NCBI GenBank assembly: GCA_963772165.1
Contig: CAVYWA010000014.1
Span: 1-64,000, forward strand
DNA: 64,000 bases
Direction of reading: 5' to 3'
DNA from: JAGVPT01 sp963772165
GTDB lineage: Bacteria > Bacteroidota > Ignavibacteria > UBA10030 > UBA8401
In this document: positions 41,292 through 50,529 of the stretch, in pieces
How positions within the stretch are numbered: the stretch's first letter is position 1
How the letters are laid out: each line of letters starts with the position of its first letter
Program-made: the position numbers and the translations under genes
The notes under the pieces: model-generated
Database searches by the model: none
Told to the model about the DNA's origin: nothing
What the model saw: only the letters and a program-made list of their open reading frames with translations

Positions 41292-41957
41292 TCATTGTTT
41301 CAACTTCACATCGAAGACTTTCCTGTCTTTGATCTGGACAATCCTTTCCTGAGCTTTCCTGACCAAATCATAATTGTGCGTTGCCATCAGCACGGCTGTC
41401 CCCTTCGCGTTGATGTCTTTCAGCAGCTTCAGAATGTCGAGCGATGTCGACGGGTCGAGGTTCCCGGTCGGCTCATCCGCCAAGAGGAGGATCGGTTCGT
41501 TGACCAGCGCCCTGGCGATGGCCACACGCTGCTGTTCGCCTCCCGACAGCTGGTGGGGCATGCTGTTGCGTTTATGACTGAGCCCGACATGGGCAAGAAC
41601 GTTCAGCACTTTTTTCTTGATGTCGACCGTGCGTGCATTCGTGACGTAAAGAGAGAAAGCGACGTTGTCATAGACGGAACGGTCTTCCAATAATTTGAAA
41701 TCCTGAAACACGACACCGAGTTTCCTTCTCAACAACGGTATCTGTTTGGATGTGATTGTGCCCGACGAAAATTTGCCGACCATGACCGAACCGGTATCCG
41801 GACGCAAATCCATATAGAGGAGCCGCAGCAACGTGCTCTTGCCGCTTCCGGTTGTTCCGACGAGCGAGATAAATTCGCCCGCCTCGATCTCGAGGCTGAC
41901 ATGGTCGAGAATGGTTTGCTTGTTGAATGAAACGCAGACGTTGGAGAGCCGTACCAT
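41292..41957 (-). CDS. ftsE: Cell-division ABC transporter ATP-binding protein
   Basis: 221 aa. Walker A is GTTGSGKST (34-42), the Q-loop is GVVFQDFKLL (about 81-90), the signature is QLSGGEQQRVAIARAL (about 136-151), Walker B is ILLLADEPTGNLDPS, and the H-loop is MATHNYDL. YDNVAFSLYV and LLADEPTGNLD are typical of FtsE. FtsE-FtsX activates septal peptidoglycan hydrolysis. No ftsX is adjacent, and general LolD-type transporters are the alternative. Confidence 0.82.
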   Translation of the reverse strand: MVRLSNVCVSFNKQTILDHVSLEIEAGEFISLVGTTGSGKSTLLRLLYMDLRPDTGSVMVGKFSSGTITSKQIPLLRRKLGVVFQDFKLLEDRSVYDNVAFSLYVTNARTVDIKKKVLNVLAHVGLSHKRNSMPHQLSGGEQQRVAIARALVNEPILLLADEPTGNLDPSTSLDILKLLKDINAKGTAVLMATHNYDLVRKAQERIVQIKDRKVFDVKLKQ

Positions 41958-41984
41958 GGTAAGGAATGCTATAAATGGAATTTA

Positions 41985-42213
41985 ACTAGAAGCTATCTTA
42001 AAAATGGTTTCGATATAGAATGCACTTGTAAATGTCATGCTGATCCCGCTGCAAAGCAGCGGGAGAAGCATCAACGACACTAAAGCCCCGTAGATTCACG
42101 GTGCATGATTGTCATGGATTCTTCTCCCGCTCGAAGAGTCGTCGCTTTCCGACGACCAGAAAACGGCGGGATCAGAATGGGCATTCATCAGAGTTTTTGA
42201 GATAGCTTCTAGT
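41985..42213. mobile_element. MITE-like element with 20-bp terminal inverted repeats
   Basis: ACTAGAAGCTATCTTAAAAA (41985-42004) is matched at the other end by TTTTTGAGATAGCTTCTAGT (42194-42213), 19 of 20 bases complementary. The 229-bp interior has no ORF. It contains ATCCCGCTGCAAAGCAGCGG and GTCGTCGCTTTCCGACGAC hairpins. The same terminal sequence occurs once more, alone, at 27391-27410. Confidence 0.75.
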
Positions 42214-42304
42214 CCTGTTTCAATGAAATCATCACGCGTTGCCATCGTTCTTCATTCCAAATTCCGTCTCAAAAAGGCTGTAAGGGTCAGAGCAGGCATC
42301 AAGA

Positions 42305-43321
42305 TCATTTAATGCCGGTTTTTTTGAGCCCGCTTCTATTCAAAACAATCGTCCGAGCGAGCTGCACCGCCGCGTTCATACTGCGCGGGTCGGCGATGCC
42401 CTTGCCGGCAATGTTGAACGCCGTCCCGTGATCGGGCGACGTGCGGATAATATTCAGTCCGGCCGAAAAATTCACTCCGTCGTTGAAACCCATCATTTTC
42501 AGCGGGATCAACCCCTGGTCGTGATACATTGCCAGCACTGCATCGAAATTTTTTTGTTCCGATGTCGCAAAGAACCCGTCGGCAGGGAATGGGCCCGACG
42601 CGTTGATCCCTTTTTCCTTCGCTTTGATGATCGCCGGCTCGATGATTTCTATTTCTTCAAGCCCGATGGCGCCGTGTTCGCCCGCATGCGGATTGAGGCC
42701 GAGAACGGCGATGGCCGGCGCCTTGATGCGGAAATCATTTTTCAAGGATGCGTCGATCGTTTCCAGTTTCTCGACGATGCGCTCGACGAAAATGTTCTCC
42801 GCTACTTTTTGAATCGGAAGATGGATCGTTGCAAGGCCGACGCGGAAAGATTTTGCTATCAGCATCATCGTGACCCGGCCGGAACGGCTCAACATGGCAA
42901 GCATTTCTGTCTGTCCGGGAAAGTTGTACCCTGCAACATGGAGCGACTCTTTCGAAACGGGTCCCGTCACGATCGCATCGGCTTCTCCGTCCAGGCACAT
43001 ACGCACGCTTCTCTCAATCGCCATGCCCGCACAGATGCCGGCGTCGGGAGCCGACTTGCCGATTTGAAGGTTCTTCACGGTGCCGTTGTAGACGTTCATG
43101 ACCGGGACGGCGTTGGCCGCGATATGCTCCGACGGTGATTGCACCGCGACGAGCTTCCTCTTCGTTTTTAGTTTCTTTGCGTAGTGGTCGAAGATTTCAA
43201 ACGAACCGACAAGAATCGGTTGAATTGTTTTAAGGAGGGGGGCGTTGTCGATATTTTTGAGGATCACTTCAGGGGCGATGCCATTAAAATCTCCGATGGT
43301 GAAGGCGATGCGAGGCTTCAT
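42305..43321 (-). CDS. pdxA: 4-hydroxythreonine-4-phosphate dehydrogenase
   Basis: 338 aa. It begins KPRIAFTIGDFNGIAPEVIL, a variant of the family's GDPAGIGPE. ADAIVTGPVSKESLHVAGYN (about 135-154), FPGQTEMLA, GLNPHAGEHGAIGLEEIEII and VLAMYHDQGLIPLKMMGFND supply the metal-binding histidines. RTSPDHGTAFNIAGKG lies near the end. NAD-dependent oxidation in pyridoxal phosphate synthesis. It overlaps the upstream GWxTD gene by 4 nt. Confidence 0.94.
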   Translation of the reverse strand: MKPRIAFTIGDFNGIAPEVILKNIDNAPLLKTIQPILVGSFEIFDHYAKKLKTKRKLVAVQSPSEHIAANAVPVMNVYNGTVKNLQIGKSAPDAGICAGMAIERSVRMCLDGEADAIVTGPVSKESLHVAGYNFPGQTEMLAMLSRSGRVTMMLIAKSFRVGLATIHLPIQKVAENIFVERIVEKLETIDASLKNDFRIKAPAIAVLGLNPHAGEHGAIGLEEIEIIEPAIIKAKEKGINASGPFPADGFFATSEQKNFDAVLAMYHDQGLIPLKMMGFNDGVNFSAGLNIIRTSPDHGTAFNIAGKGIADPRSMNAAVQLARTIVLNRSGLKKTGIK

Positions 43322-44718
43322 TTAGTTCCGGATGCGATAAGTTTATAGTTGCCCTGGCGGCTTGGGTCTTCAAAGATAAATTCTTTGTTGAGCGATCCGT
43401 ACGTCCAGGTTTCTTTCGGCGGCCCGCCCGGCGCGAGCGAACGTTCGATGTTCGACGGTTTGCCGTACAGGATATAAATTTTCCCCCGATCGGTCAGGGC
43501 ACCGTTTTCCTCTTTCAACGTTCTAAAATTTACGAACGCGTAGTCAACGCGCTGGAAGTATACCGTCATCATTTCATTGTATGCCGACCCCGGTACATTG
43601 TTGCGCTTTGCCCAGAACTCCTCGAATTTTCTTATCCTGCTCTCCCTGTTGCCGCTTCGAAGGTCGTCGTATTCACTGTCGGTTGTGATGTACCTCATCG
43701 CCGTGACGGCAAAATCCAGATCGTACAACGATAACGGCATATCGTTCCAGTGGATTGAAAACTCTTTGCTCACGGTTGCCGTATCGCCGGCGGAAATATG
43801 AATGTGTGCAACGTACCGTCCCTGCTTCAAACGCGAGGTCAGGAGGGGAAAATAGACCGTCGCGGTCGTTGCGTTGGAGTCCAGAACGTACTCGACGTTT
43901 TCCGTATTCGTTTGCTTCAACCGGAGGAGTGAATGACGAAAGACCGTTGCCGCCGCTGTCGTTTCTTCCTGGGCGACGGATCGTTCTTTCTCTTCTGGCT
44001 GGAATTGCGTCAACGAGTAGCGTATCGTCACCGGCGTGTCTTCGTCTTTGAGCGTAATGAATGTGCCGGCGTTCTTCGAGAACTGGGCTGCGTTGTTATC
44101 GTTGAACGCGGTAAAACTCCGTTCAGACGATGGCTGGCCCGCCGGTTCCACGAAGAGGATTGTTGATTGAACAAGTGCGTTCTGCCGGAATGGGAGAACG
44201 TGTAAAATTTGTTTTCGATCTCCGAATTCACGTTGTGATTCTTTGTCTTCGATGTGGTACACGGGCGTGAATCGTCCCGGATGCACCACGAACGACGCAG
44301 TTCCCTGATAATAACGTAGTCGAAGATGGGTGCTTTCGTTGTCTTGCGTCTTCAAACTTATCGCTTGCACTTTTCTGGAAACGGAAGTATCGGTTGAATC
44401 GATCAACTCAATGAGGAGTTCTCCGTGAGCCCGGTACGACGGCACGTCCGCTGAAAAATCCCTGGTGAAGACAAAAAAATCAAACCGGACGCGGTATAGA
44501 ATATCAACCCTTACCAATCCAGAATCTGCGGCGAACATGTGAGGCTCGAAGCTTACGACGTCCATGGCGGATGATTCTCTGAACCGGCCCTCGTCGCCGG
44601 AGCGTTCGCGCGGCCGTTCCTCGTCTTGCGCCCGGAGCGGCGAAAACGCCGCGAGGAGGCACACCAAGCAAACGATGAAATATACTCCGATTCCACTCCT
44701 ATGCATATTTGAGATCAT
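43318..44718 (-). CDS. GWxTD-domain secreted protein
   Basis: 466 aa. A signal peptide (GVYFIVCLVCLLAAFSPLRA) follows a short N-region; ATG at 44706 is an alternative start. The C-terminal GWxTD-type region is recognisable in MRYITTDSEYDDLRSGN, FEEFWAKRNNVPGSAYNEMM, DRGKIYILYGKPSNIER and TWTYGSLNKEFIFED. It lacks the exact GWxTD string. The family is common in Ignavibacteria, Acidobacteria and relatives; its function is unknown. pdxA follows with a 4-nt overlap. Confidence 0.8.
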   Translation of the reverse strand: MISNMHRSGIGVYFIVCLVCLLAAFSPLRAQDEERPRERSGDEGRFRESSAMDVVSFEPHMFAADSGLVRVDILYRVRFDFFVFTRDFSADVPSYRAHGELLIELIDSTDTSVSRKVQAISLKTQDNESTHLRLRYYQGTASFVVHPGRFTPVYHIEDKESQREFGDRKQILHVLPFRQNALVQSTILFVEPAGQPSSERSFTAFNDNNAAQFSKNAGTFITLKDEDTPVTIRYSLTQFQPEEKERSVAQEETTAAATVFRHSLLRLKQTNTENVEYVLDSNATTATVYFPLLTSRLKQGRYVAHIHISAGDTATVSKEFSIHWNDMPLSLYDLDFAVTAMRYITTDSEYDDLRSGNRESRIRKFEEFWAKRNNVPGSAYNEMMTVYFQRVDYAFVNFRTLKEENGALTDRGKIYILYGKPSNIERSLAPGGPPKETWTYGSLNKEFIFEDPSRQGNYKLIASGTK

Positions 44719-45074
44719 GAAGGAATGCCCTGTCTTGTCTGCCGATAATTTTTTGTGGATTGATGTCGTTTTGAGGGTCGAGCGTTTGTTTTATCCCTTT
44801 GAAGACTCCGCAAATTTCGGAATCGAATGCCTGTTCTAAGAACGGCGTCCGCGCCGCCGTTTGAGAGAACGAGAGTGAGGCTTTTGACTTGATTTTTCGT
44901 TGAACTGTGCCGCAAGCCGTGTGAGCCGGCGGCATTGGTCGCCATCATGCTGCCCGAGGTGCAAAGCTCTGCACTTTGAGGGTCAATCGAATAGAATTTC
45001 CCGAGTGGAAGGAGCGACGCAGTTAAGTCTTCAGGAATGCAGCCCGCTTCAACGGTTGTAAATGATGAATCCAT
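44699..45074 (-). pseudogene. Remnant of FAD-linked oxidase (GlcD/Dld-like) with internal deletion
   Basis: Frame one (45074 leftwards) reads VEAGCIPEDLTASLLPLGKF and SAELCTSGSMMATNAAGSHG, a FAD_binding_4 (PCMH-type) core. Its last about 45 residues are unrelated. The frame ending at 44699 supplies PFLEQAFDSEICGVFKGIKQ and TLDPQNDINPQKIIG, which match the extreme C-terminus of FAD_oxidase_C. The several hundred residues normally between them are missing. This is a decaying gene with a large internal deletion, just upstream of the GWxTD gene. Confidence 0.75.
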
Positions 45075-45212
45075 ATTAAGAAGATAGAAAGATGACGCCG
45101 CAAACGCAAGACACGGATCGGCAAGAAATCGGATGCCGTGTCGATTTAGCCAAACTGACCTTTCGTCGTTTAGCGGTGTTCAAGAAAAAGAGTCCGATAT
45201 CTCCTATAAAGA

Positions 45213-45249
45213 CAAAAAAAAGGCAATGCCGAAACATCGCCTTTTTTTG
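45213..45249 (-). terminator. Rho-independent terminator after serA
   Basis: AAAAAAAGGCAATG (about 45214-45227) pairs with CATCGCCTTTTTTT (45235-45248) across a short loop. On the minus strand a T-run follows the stem, 29-65 bp past the serA stop. Confidence 0.8.
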
Positions 45250-45277
45250 TTCTACCGATCATGATATTCCCATCCTG

Positions 45278-46477
45278 TTACAACCCGATCAATGATACCT
45301 GGATGATCTCGTCTCCTCTCTTTCGTATTTCAGCAAGAACGTCGTCGGAAGGGCGGGCGTCGAGCTTCATCGTGCAGCACGCAGTTTGCTGTCCTTCGAA
45401 GATCACGTTCTCAATTTCCTGGACGTTGATCTTAGACGTCTTCAAATATTCAAGCACGTTGGCGAGGACTCCCGGCTTGTCGAAATGACGAACCACTAAT
45501 TCCCACTTTGCGGCCGTCTTCTTTGCACGGTTGACCCAGTTGCGGACGGTTCCATGCTGAATATAGTCGTTGATAATGGCGACGGCCTCGGCGGCAACGG
45601 CATTCTGCGCCTGGTTCGTTGACGCGCCGATGTGATGCGTTCCGTACACTCCCGGCATTGACGCAAGCGGATGTGAGAACGGTCCGCTTTTTTCTTCCGG
45701 TTCATTTGAAAAGACATCTGCACCGACTTTCACGCTCCCCGCAGACACTGCTTCACGAAGCGCCGCTTCGTCGACGACCTCTGCACGGGACGTGTTGAGA
45801 AAGATTGTTCCCGGTTTCATCAATTGAATGATGCTTTTGCTGATCAGGTTTCTCGTCTCGGGTTTCAACGCAACGTGGACGGAGACGATGTTACATTGTG
45901 GAACGAGCGCTTCCACCGAGGCGGCGTATTCAATCTCGAGTTTCTCGGCTTTTTCCGGCGTGAGCGACCGCGACCATGCGATCACATGCAGTCCGAACGC
46001 TTTTGCGCGCGTGATCATTTCTTTTCCGATCTGGCCCACACCGATAATGCCGATGGTCTTTCCGAAAATTCCATCGGCCTTGGAGTATTCGCTTTTGTTC
46101 CATTTGCCGTTGTGGAGGTCCGTGACATTCTCGACAATTCGCCTGTCGAGTGAAAGAAGAAGCGCCATGGCCAATTCTGCCACTGCGATTGAATTTTTTC
46201 CGGGACAGTTGGCAACATAAATACCGCGGGCGTTCGCCGCTTTAACGTCGATAGTGTTCACGCCCGCCCCGGCACGAATGATCAAGCTGAGGCTTTTGCC
46301 AGCATTGATGCAGTCGGCATGAACCTCAGTTGAACGGACAATGAGGATGGACGCATCGCCGATATTCGCGGCGAGTTCTTCAGCCTTGAGTTTCGGTTTA
46401 TACTGGGCTTCGACGCCCAGGTTTGAAATTTCGGAGATATACGATTGAGGAAATGAATCTGCAATGAGGATCTTCAT
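45278..46477 (-). CDS. serA: D-3-phosphoglycerate dehydrogenase with C-terminal ACT domain
   Basis: 399 aa. SILIVRSTEVHADCINAGKS (about 43-62), the NAD-binding IGIIGVGQIGKEMITRAKAF (about 140-159) and NTSRAEVVDEAALREAV (catalytic Arg) belong to the D-2-hydroxyacid dehydrogenase fold. The catalytic His is in GTHHIGASTNQAQ. An ACT-like tail, WELVVRHFDKPGVLANVLEY, suggests serine feedback. First step of serine synthesis. Monocistronic, with its own terminator. Confidence 0.92.
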   Translation of the reverse strand: MKILIADSFPQSYISEISNLGVEAQYKPKLKAEELAANIGDASILIVRSTEVHADCINAGKSLSLIIRAGAGVNTIDVKAANARGIYVANCPGKNSIAVAELAMALLLSLDRRIVENVTDLHNGKWNKSEYSKADGIFGKTIGIIGVGQIGKEMITRAKAFGLHVIAWSRSLTPEKAEKLEIEYAASVEALVPQCNIVSVHVALKPETRNLISKSIIQLMKPGTIFLNTSRAEVVDEAALREAVSAGSVKVGADVFSNEPEEKSGPFSHPLASMPGVYGTHHIGASTNQAQNAVAAEAVAIINDYIQHGTVRNWVNRAKKTAAKWELVVRHFDKPGVLANVLEYLKTSKINVQEIENVIFEGQQTACCTMKLDARPSDDVLAEIRKRGDEIIQVSLIGL

Positions 46478-46538
46478 ACAATGTTCCTTTCACTTTAATA
46501 TTTAATGGCTGAAAGGTACCATTCAATTCGTCAATTAT

Positions 46539-46631
46539 CAATGAACAATGAACAATGAGCAATGAACAATGAACGGGAGACCGCGGGGACTAAGAACTAA
46601 GAACTAAGAACTAAGAACTAAGAACTAAGAA
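46539..46631. repeat. Two heptamer tandem arrays (CAATGAA and CTAAGAA)
   Basis: About five CAATGAA units (46539-46574), 15 unrelated bases, then six CTAAGAA units (about 46590-46631), in the gap between serA and the thioredoxin gene. Confidence 0.8.
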
Positions 46632-46652
46632 GCCCGCACGAAGCACCAAACG

Positions 46653-47174
46653 TTACCGGGAACCCAACACACTGTCTATTTCAGCTTTGAAAACTTGCAA
46701 GGGTTTTTGTCCGAACATGAAGGCTCGCTGCTTGCCGTTCGCATCGAAGATAAATGTTGCCGGAACCGCTCCGCTCCACGACGGATTAAGCTCGTTGATG
46801 AAGTCTTCGTCCTTCTTGACATTTGCAACATAGACTCTAAACGGCACGTGCTGGCTGGTAAGGAACGGGAGAATTTTCGAATCGATTTCGTCGGGATAAT
46901 CAACGCTGATGGCAGCAATGTCCACGCCGGCATTCTGATAATCGTTGTAAAGCTGCACAAGTTCAGGAAATTCTTCAACACATGGCTGACACCACGTCGC
47001 CCATACATTGAGAAAAAGGATTTTGCCGTTCCGCACGTGGACAAGGTGCTCGATGCCTTTCACGCCGATTGGCTCGACGGGCGGAGGTGCGTCTTTTTGC
47101 TGGGCGGGCAGAATATCCGCACCGACACAAAGAGCGCAAACGAAGAGAGAGAGGATCGCGCGTAGTCCCATCAA
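46653..47174 (-). CDS. TlpA-like thioredoxin-fold protein
   Basis: 173 aa with a signal peptide (AILSLFVCALCVGADILPAQ). ILFLNVWATWCQPCVEEFPE (about 52-71) contains the WCxPC redox pair. AAISVDYPDEID and VPATFIFDANGKQRAFMFGQ complete a TlpA/ResA fold. Periplasmic disulfide reductant is likely. It overlaps the upstream redoxin gene by 4 nt. Confidence 0.9.
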   Translation of the reverse strand: MMGLRAILSLFVCALCVGADILPAQQKDAPPPVEPIGVKGIEHLVHVRNGKILFLNVWATWCQPCVEEFPELVQLYNDYQNAGVDIAAISVDYPDEIDSKILPFLTSQHVPFRVYVANVKKDEDFINELNPSWSGAVPATFIFDANGKQRAFMFGQKPLQVFKAEIDSVLGSR

Positions 47175-47740
47175 TCTACTTTCTTAATCGTACAGCCGAA
47201 AGCTTTTGTGACTGAAACTGACACCGGTTTGCCGGCCAGTATTTGATCGAGCGCGTTTCGAAGATCATGCGAGGTCACATCAGCCTCACGCCGCGAGTCA
47301 TCAATTCTGCCATGGTAGAGAATTTCCAGCGATGGGTTGAGGACGAAAATTTCAGGCGTTACCGACGCTCCGAATTTATTGGCGATGATGTTTTTCTCAT
47401 CTTTCAGGATCGTAAATTCAAACCCATGGTCTTTGGCATGCTGCTTGACCTCTTCAACACTTTCCTGCTTGTTGGAGTTGATGCCTATAAACGTGACGCC
47501 CTTGTCTTTGTAATCATTAAATAACGACACCATTCGCGTGTTGTACCCGTTTGAAACCGGACACTGCGTGGCAATAAACATCAAGACGACGGCTTTGGAT
47601 TTGTTGAAATCCGTGAGCGTATGCTTCACGCCGTCATAGTCGGGGAGTATAAAATTCTCTGCTTTTACCGGATCTCCGGCAAGGGCCATGGAGAAGATAA
47701 AAAGAGAGGGGAAGAAAAGAACCAAAACATTCCGCACCAT
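47171..47740 (-). CDS. Redoxin/AhpC-TSA-like thioredoxin-fold protein
   Basis: 189 aa with a signal peptide (VLVLFFPSLFIFSMALAGDP). NFILPDYDGVKHTLTDFNKS and AVVLMFIATQCPVSNGYNTR give a thioredoxin fold with a single CP pair; no second cysteine forms a CxxC. FEFTILKDEKNIIANKFGAS and VTPEIFVLNPS follow. It is cotranscribed with the TlpA-like gene. Confidence 0.88.
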   Translation of the reverse strand: MVRNVLVLFFPSLFIFSMALAGDPVKAENFILPDYDGVKHTLTDFNKSKAVVLMFIATQCPVSNGYNTRMVSLFNDYKDKGVTFIGINSNKQESVEEVKQHAKDHGFEFTILKDEKNIIANKFGASVTPEIFVLNPSLEILYHGRIDDSRREADVTSHDLRNALDQILAGKPVSVSVTKAFGCTIKKVD

Positions 47741-47809
47741 ACATCGCTCCTTTCCATTATTTTGGTTAGACGGCTGACAAAAACAAAAGTTGAATTGAGG
47801 CGGCCGTTG

Positions 47810-49324
47810 TTATTTCCTGTTCTTTAAAAATTCTATGAGCAAGCGTACCCCGACACCCGATCCTCCTTTAGGGGCATAGTCTAAATTCTCTTCCAGAATC
47901 GCCGTCCCCGCAATGTCAAGATGAACCCATTTGTAATCGCCGATAAATTTTTTCAGAAACCATCCTGCGGTAATTGCTCCGCCCCATCGCCCGCCCGTGT
48001 TCTTGACGTCGGCGACATCGCTTTTAATCATCTTCTCGTATTCGTCGAACATCGGAAGCTGCCATACTCGTTCATACGTGGCTTCGCCGGCTGTTTTAAG
48101 CGCGTCCATTGCTTCCTGGTCATTTCCCATCATCCCGGTTGCGAGATGCCCGAGAGCGACAACACATGCCCCCGTTAACGTCGCAAGGTCGATCACAATG
48201 TCCGGCTTGTAGTGGGATGCGTAGCCGAGCGCATCGGCGAGAATCAGTCTTCCTTCGGCATCGGTGTTGTCGACTTCCGAAGTTTTTCCGTTATAGTGGC
48301 GGACAATGTCTCCCGGTTTCATAGCAGTGCCGCTCGGCATATTTTCCACGGCAGGAATCAGCCCCACGACGTTTACCGGCAGCTGCAAATCGGCAAGAGC
48401 TTGAAACGTCCCGATGACCGCTGCGGCACCGCTCATATCCATTTTCATCTCCGCCATGTTCGCCGCCGGCTTAATGGAGATGCCGCCGCTGTCGAAGGTC
48501 ACTCCTTTGCCGACGAGAACGACGGTCCCGGTCTTAACTTTTCCCGGATTGTGTTCGAGAATGATGAAGCGCGGCGGGTGATTGCTTCCCTTGCTGACGG
48601 AGAGGATTCCCCCCATTTTCAAGCTTTCGATTTTTCTTTGGTCGAAGATTGTCGTCTTGAAGCCATGCTTGTACGCTGCCTCTTGCACATGATGCGCAAG
48701 AGTTTCAGGATATAGTTCATTCGACGGAGCGTTCTGAAGGTCTCGCGCAAAGCAGGTCGCGGCAGAGAGGATTTCACCTCGCCGTACACCGTCGCGAATT
48801 TCGTTTAAGCGTTTCTTATCCGACGTGAAGAGCGTAAAGCTTTCAAGCCTTTTTTCATCGTCTGTCGCTGTAATATATTTGTCATATTTATAGACGGAGA
48901 GAACTCCCCCTTCGACCAGGGCTTGTGCCGTTTCGGATGGAGCGGCCTTGAATGAAGGAATAGAGAGGGTAGACAATGGGAATTCAATTCCAAGAGAACC
49001 GATTTTCATTTTCTGGGCAGTTGAAGCAGCCGCGGCAGCACCCCGGCGCAGTCTTTCGAGCGTGAGCTTTTCTGCCTCTCCCATCCCGATGAGAAAGAGG
49101 CGGGGGGAAGCGATTGATTTTTCAGTGTAGAGTGAAAGCAGTTCTCCATTTTTAGCAGAAAAATCTTTCAGCGAAACGGCGGGTTGGATTTTTTCGCCGA
49201 TCTGTTTTCCCAGGGAGGCAATCTGTTGTGTAAGCCCATTCTTATCCTGGAAAATGAAAACAGCAACCGCATCTGCTTTGGCTTCGGAGAGCCCGCTAAG
49301 TTCACATTTAACTTCCATTGTCAC
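47810..49324 (-). CDS. pepA: Leucyl aminopeptidase (M17)
   Basis: 504 aa. VLVGKGVTFDSGGISIKPAA (about 269-288) and MKMDMSGAAAVIG bind the metals with the catalytic Lys. VDNTDAEGRLILADALGYAS contains NTDAEGR, the family signature. IDLATLTGACVVALGHLATG and WVHLDIAGTAILEENL are also typical. Cytosolic zinc or manganese exopeptidase. Confidence 0.95.
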   Translation of the reverse strand: MTMEVKCELSGLSEAKADAVAVFIFQDKNGLTQQIASLGKQIGEKIQPAVSLKDFSAKNGELLSLYTEKSIASPRLFLIGMGEAEKLTLERLRRGAAAAASTAQKMKIGSLGIEFPLSTLSIPSFKAAPSETAQALVEGGVLSVYKYDKYITATDDEKRLESFTLFTSDKKRLNEIRDGVRRGEILSAATCFARDLQNAPSNELYPETLAHHVQEAAYKHGFKTTIFDQRKIESLKMGGILSVSKGSNHPPRFIILEHNPGKVKTGTVVLVGKGVTFDSGGISIKPAANMAEMKMDMSGAAAVIGTFQALADLQLPVNVVGLIPAVENMPSGTAMKPGDIVRHYNGKTSEVDNTDAEGRLILADALGYASHYKPDIVIDLATLTGACVVALGHLATGMMGNDQEAMDALKTAGEATYERVWQLPMFDEYEKMIKSDVADVKNTGGRWGGAITAGWFLKKFIGDYKWVHLDIAGTAILEENLDYAPKGGSGVGVRLLIEFLKNRK

Positions 49325-49340
49325 TCCTTGGTAATAGTAT

Positions 49341-50330
49341 TCAAATGTAGTGTCCTGACCGTTCGATGACGTTTTTCACAACATCGTCGATTGCGCTGCC
49401 GGAGATTCTGGCTCCGGCGGCATTGATATGGCCGTTTCCGCCGAATTCCTTTGCAAGCGCATTAATGGGTATCGTTCCCTTCGAACGAAAGCTCACTTTC
49501 ACTCCTTCCGCCAGTTCGATAAACATGATGCCGATTTTCACGCCGCCTATGGTCAGCGCGTAATTGACCATGTTGTCCGTGTCTTCTTCTGAGGTCAGCG
49601 TTTCAGCGAAATCTTTTCGCAGAAGCGTTATCGCCGCGACCAGTCCTCGATGATACATGCTCAATGAGTCAAGCGCTCGCCCCAGCAGTTTTAATCTATT
49701 TGCGGAACCTTCTTCAAATATTTTTTGATAAATTTTTGTCTGGTCGGCGCCGCGTTGCAAGAGTTCAGCGATAATGATGTGAGTCTCCGGGCCGGTTTTT
49801 GGGAAGCGGAACGAGCCTGTGTCGGTCATGATTGCGGCGTACAGCGCTTCAGCGATCGGCATCGTGATCGCGTTTTCGTTGAGAAATTTCAGCAGCTTGA
49901 AGATGATTTCGCCGGTCGCCGTCGCCTGCTCGTCGATGATATAAAGATCGGCGAACGCTTCCCGGTCGGGATGGTGGTCGATGCATATTTTCAATGCCCG
50001 GCTTTGCAGGACGGATTCTTTCAGCGCCGAAAAACGAGCCGGGGTGTTTGTGTCCAGCGCAATGATAACGTCGGCGTTTTTGATGATCGTATTGTGTTTT
50101 TCCGGGGAGAACGTTGCAATAGGGAAGAGCGATTTCATGAATGCGTAGTAAGCCGGTGTTTCACTCTGATTGATCACCGAAACACTTTTCCCCGCACCGG
50201 TAAGATGCAACGCAAGGGCAACTTCACTTCCTAAACCGTCGCCGTCGGGATTGATATGCGTTGTGAGAACGAAATTTTCCTTCTCGGCAAAGATTGTTTT
50301 ACACTGCTCAAATAATTGCATCACGTCCAT
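49341..50330 (-). CDS. nrnA: DHH-family oligoribonuclease/PAP phosphatase, NrnA-like
   Basis: 329 aa. TTHINPDGDGLGSEVALALH (about 23-42), DVIIALDTNTPARF (about 89-102), KICIDHHPDREAFADL (DHH motif, about 114) and IMTDTGSFRFPKTGPETHII (about 165-184) are the DHH motifs. KVSFRSKGTIPINALAKEFG and GGNGHINAAGARISG give the DHHA1 domain. It degrades nano-RNA and 3'-phosphoadenosine 5'-phosphate. 16 bp upstream of pepA, likely one operon. Confidence 0.92.
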   Translation of the reverse strand: MDVMQLFEQCKTIFAEKENFVLTTHINPDGDGLGSEVALALHLTGAGKSVSVINQSETPAYYAFMKSLFPIATFSPEKHNTIIKNADVIIALDTNTPARFSALKESVLQSRALKICIDHHPDREAFADLYIIDEQATATGEIIFKLLKFLNENAITMPIAEALYAAIMTDTGSFRFPKTGPETHIIIAELLQRGADQTKIYQKIFEEGSANRLKLLGRALDSLSMYHRGLVAAITLLRKDFAETLTSEEDTDNMVNYALTIGGVKIGIMFIELAEGVKVSFRSKGTIPINALAKEFGGNGHINAAGARISGSAIDDVVKNVIERSGHYI

Positions 50331-50473
50331 CGAAACGGCCCGGAAAAATTTTAGTCAGAATACAATCGCAGCGTCGCTGGCGTTGAATTGAAGCCCTTCG
50401 CACTGGCGGGTAGAAAAAAAAACACCGAACTCAAGATACGAACCGAACCCCATACGTTCAATAGACCATCTCC

Positions 50474-50509
50474 CAAAAAAGAACGCACTTCCTCTCCGAG
50501 AAAGTGCGT
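50474..50509 (-). terminator. Rho-independent terminator after korB
   Basis: ACGCACTT (50483-50490) pairs with AAGTGCGT (50502-50509). On the minus strand the stem is followed by TTCTTTTTT. It lies about 21 bp past the korB stop. Confidence 0.85.
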
Positions 50510-50529
50510 CTCCGAATTCTTGCTTCGCT

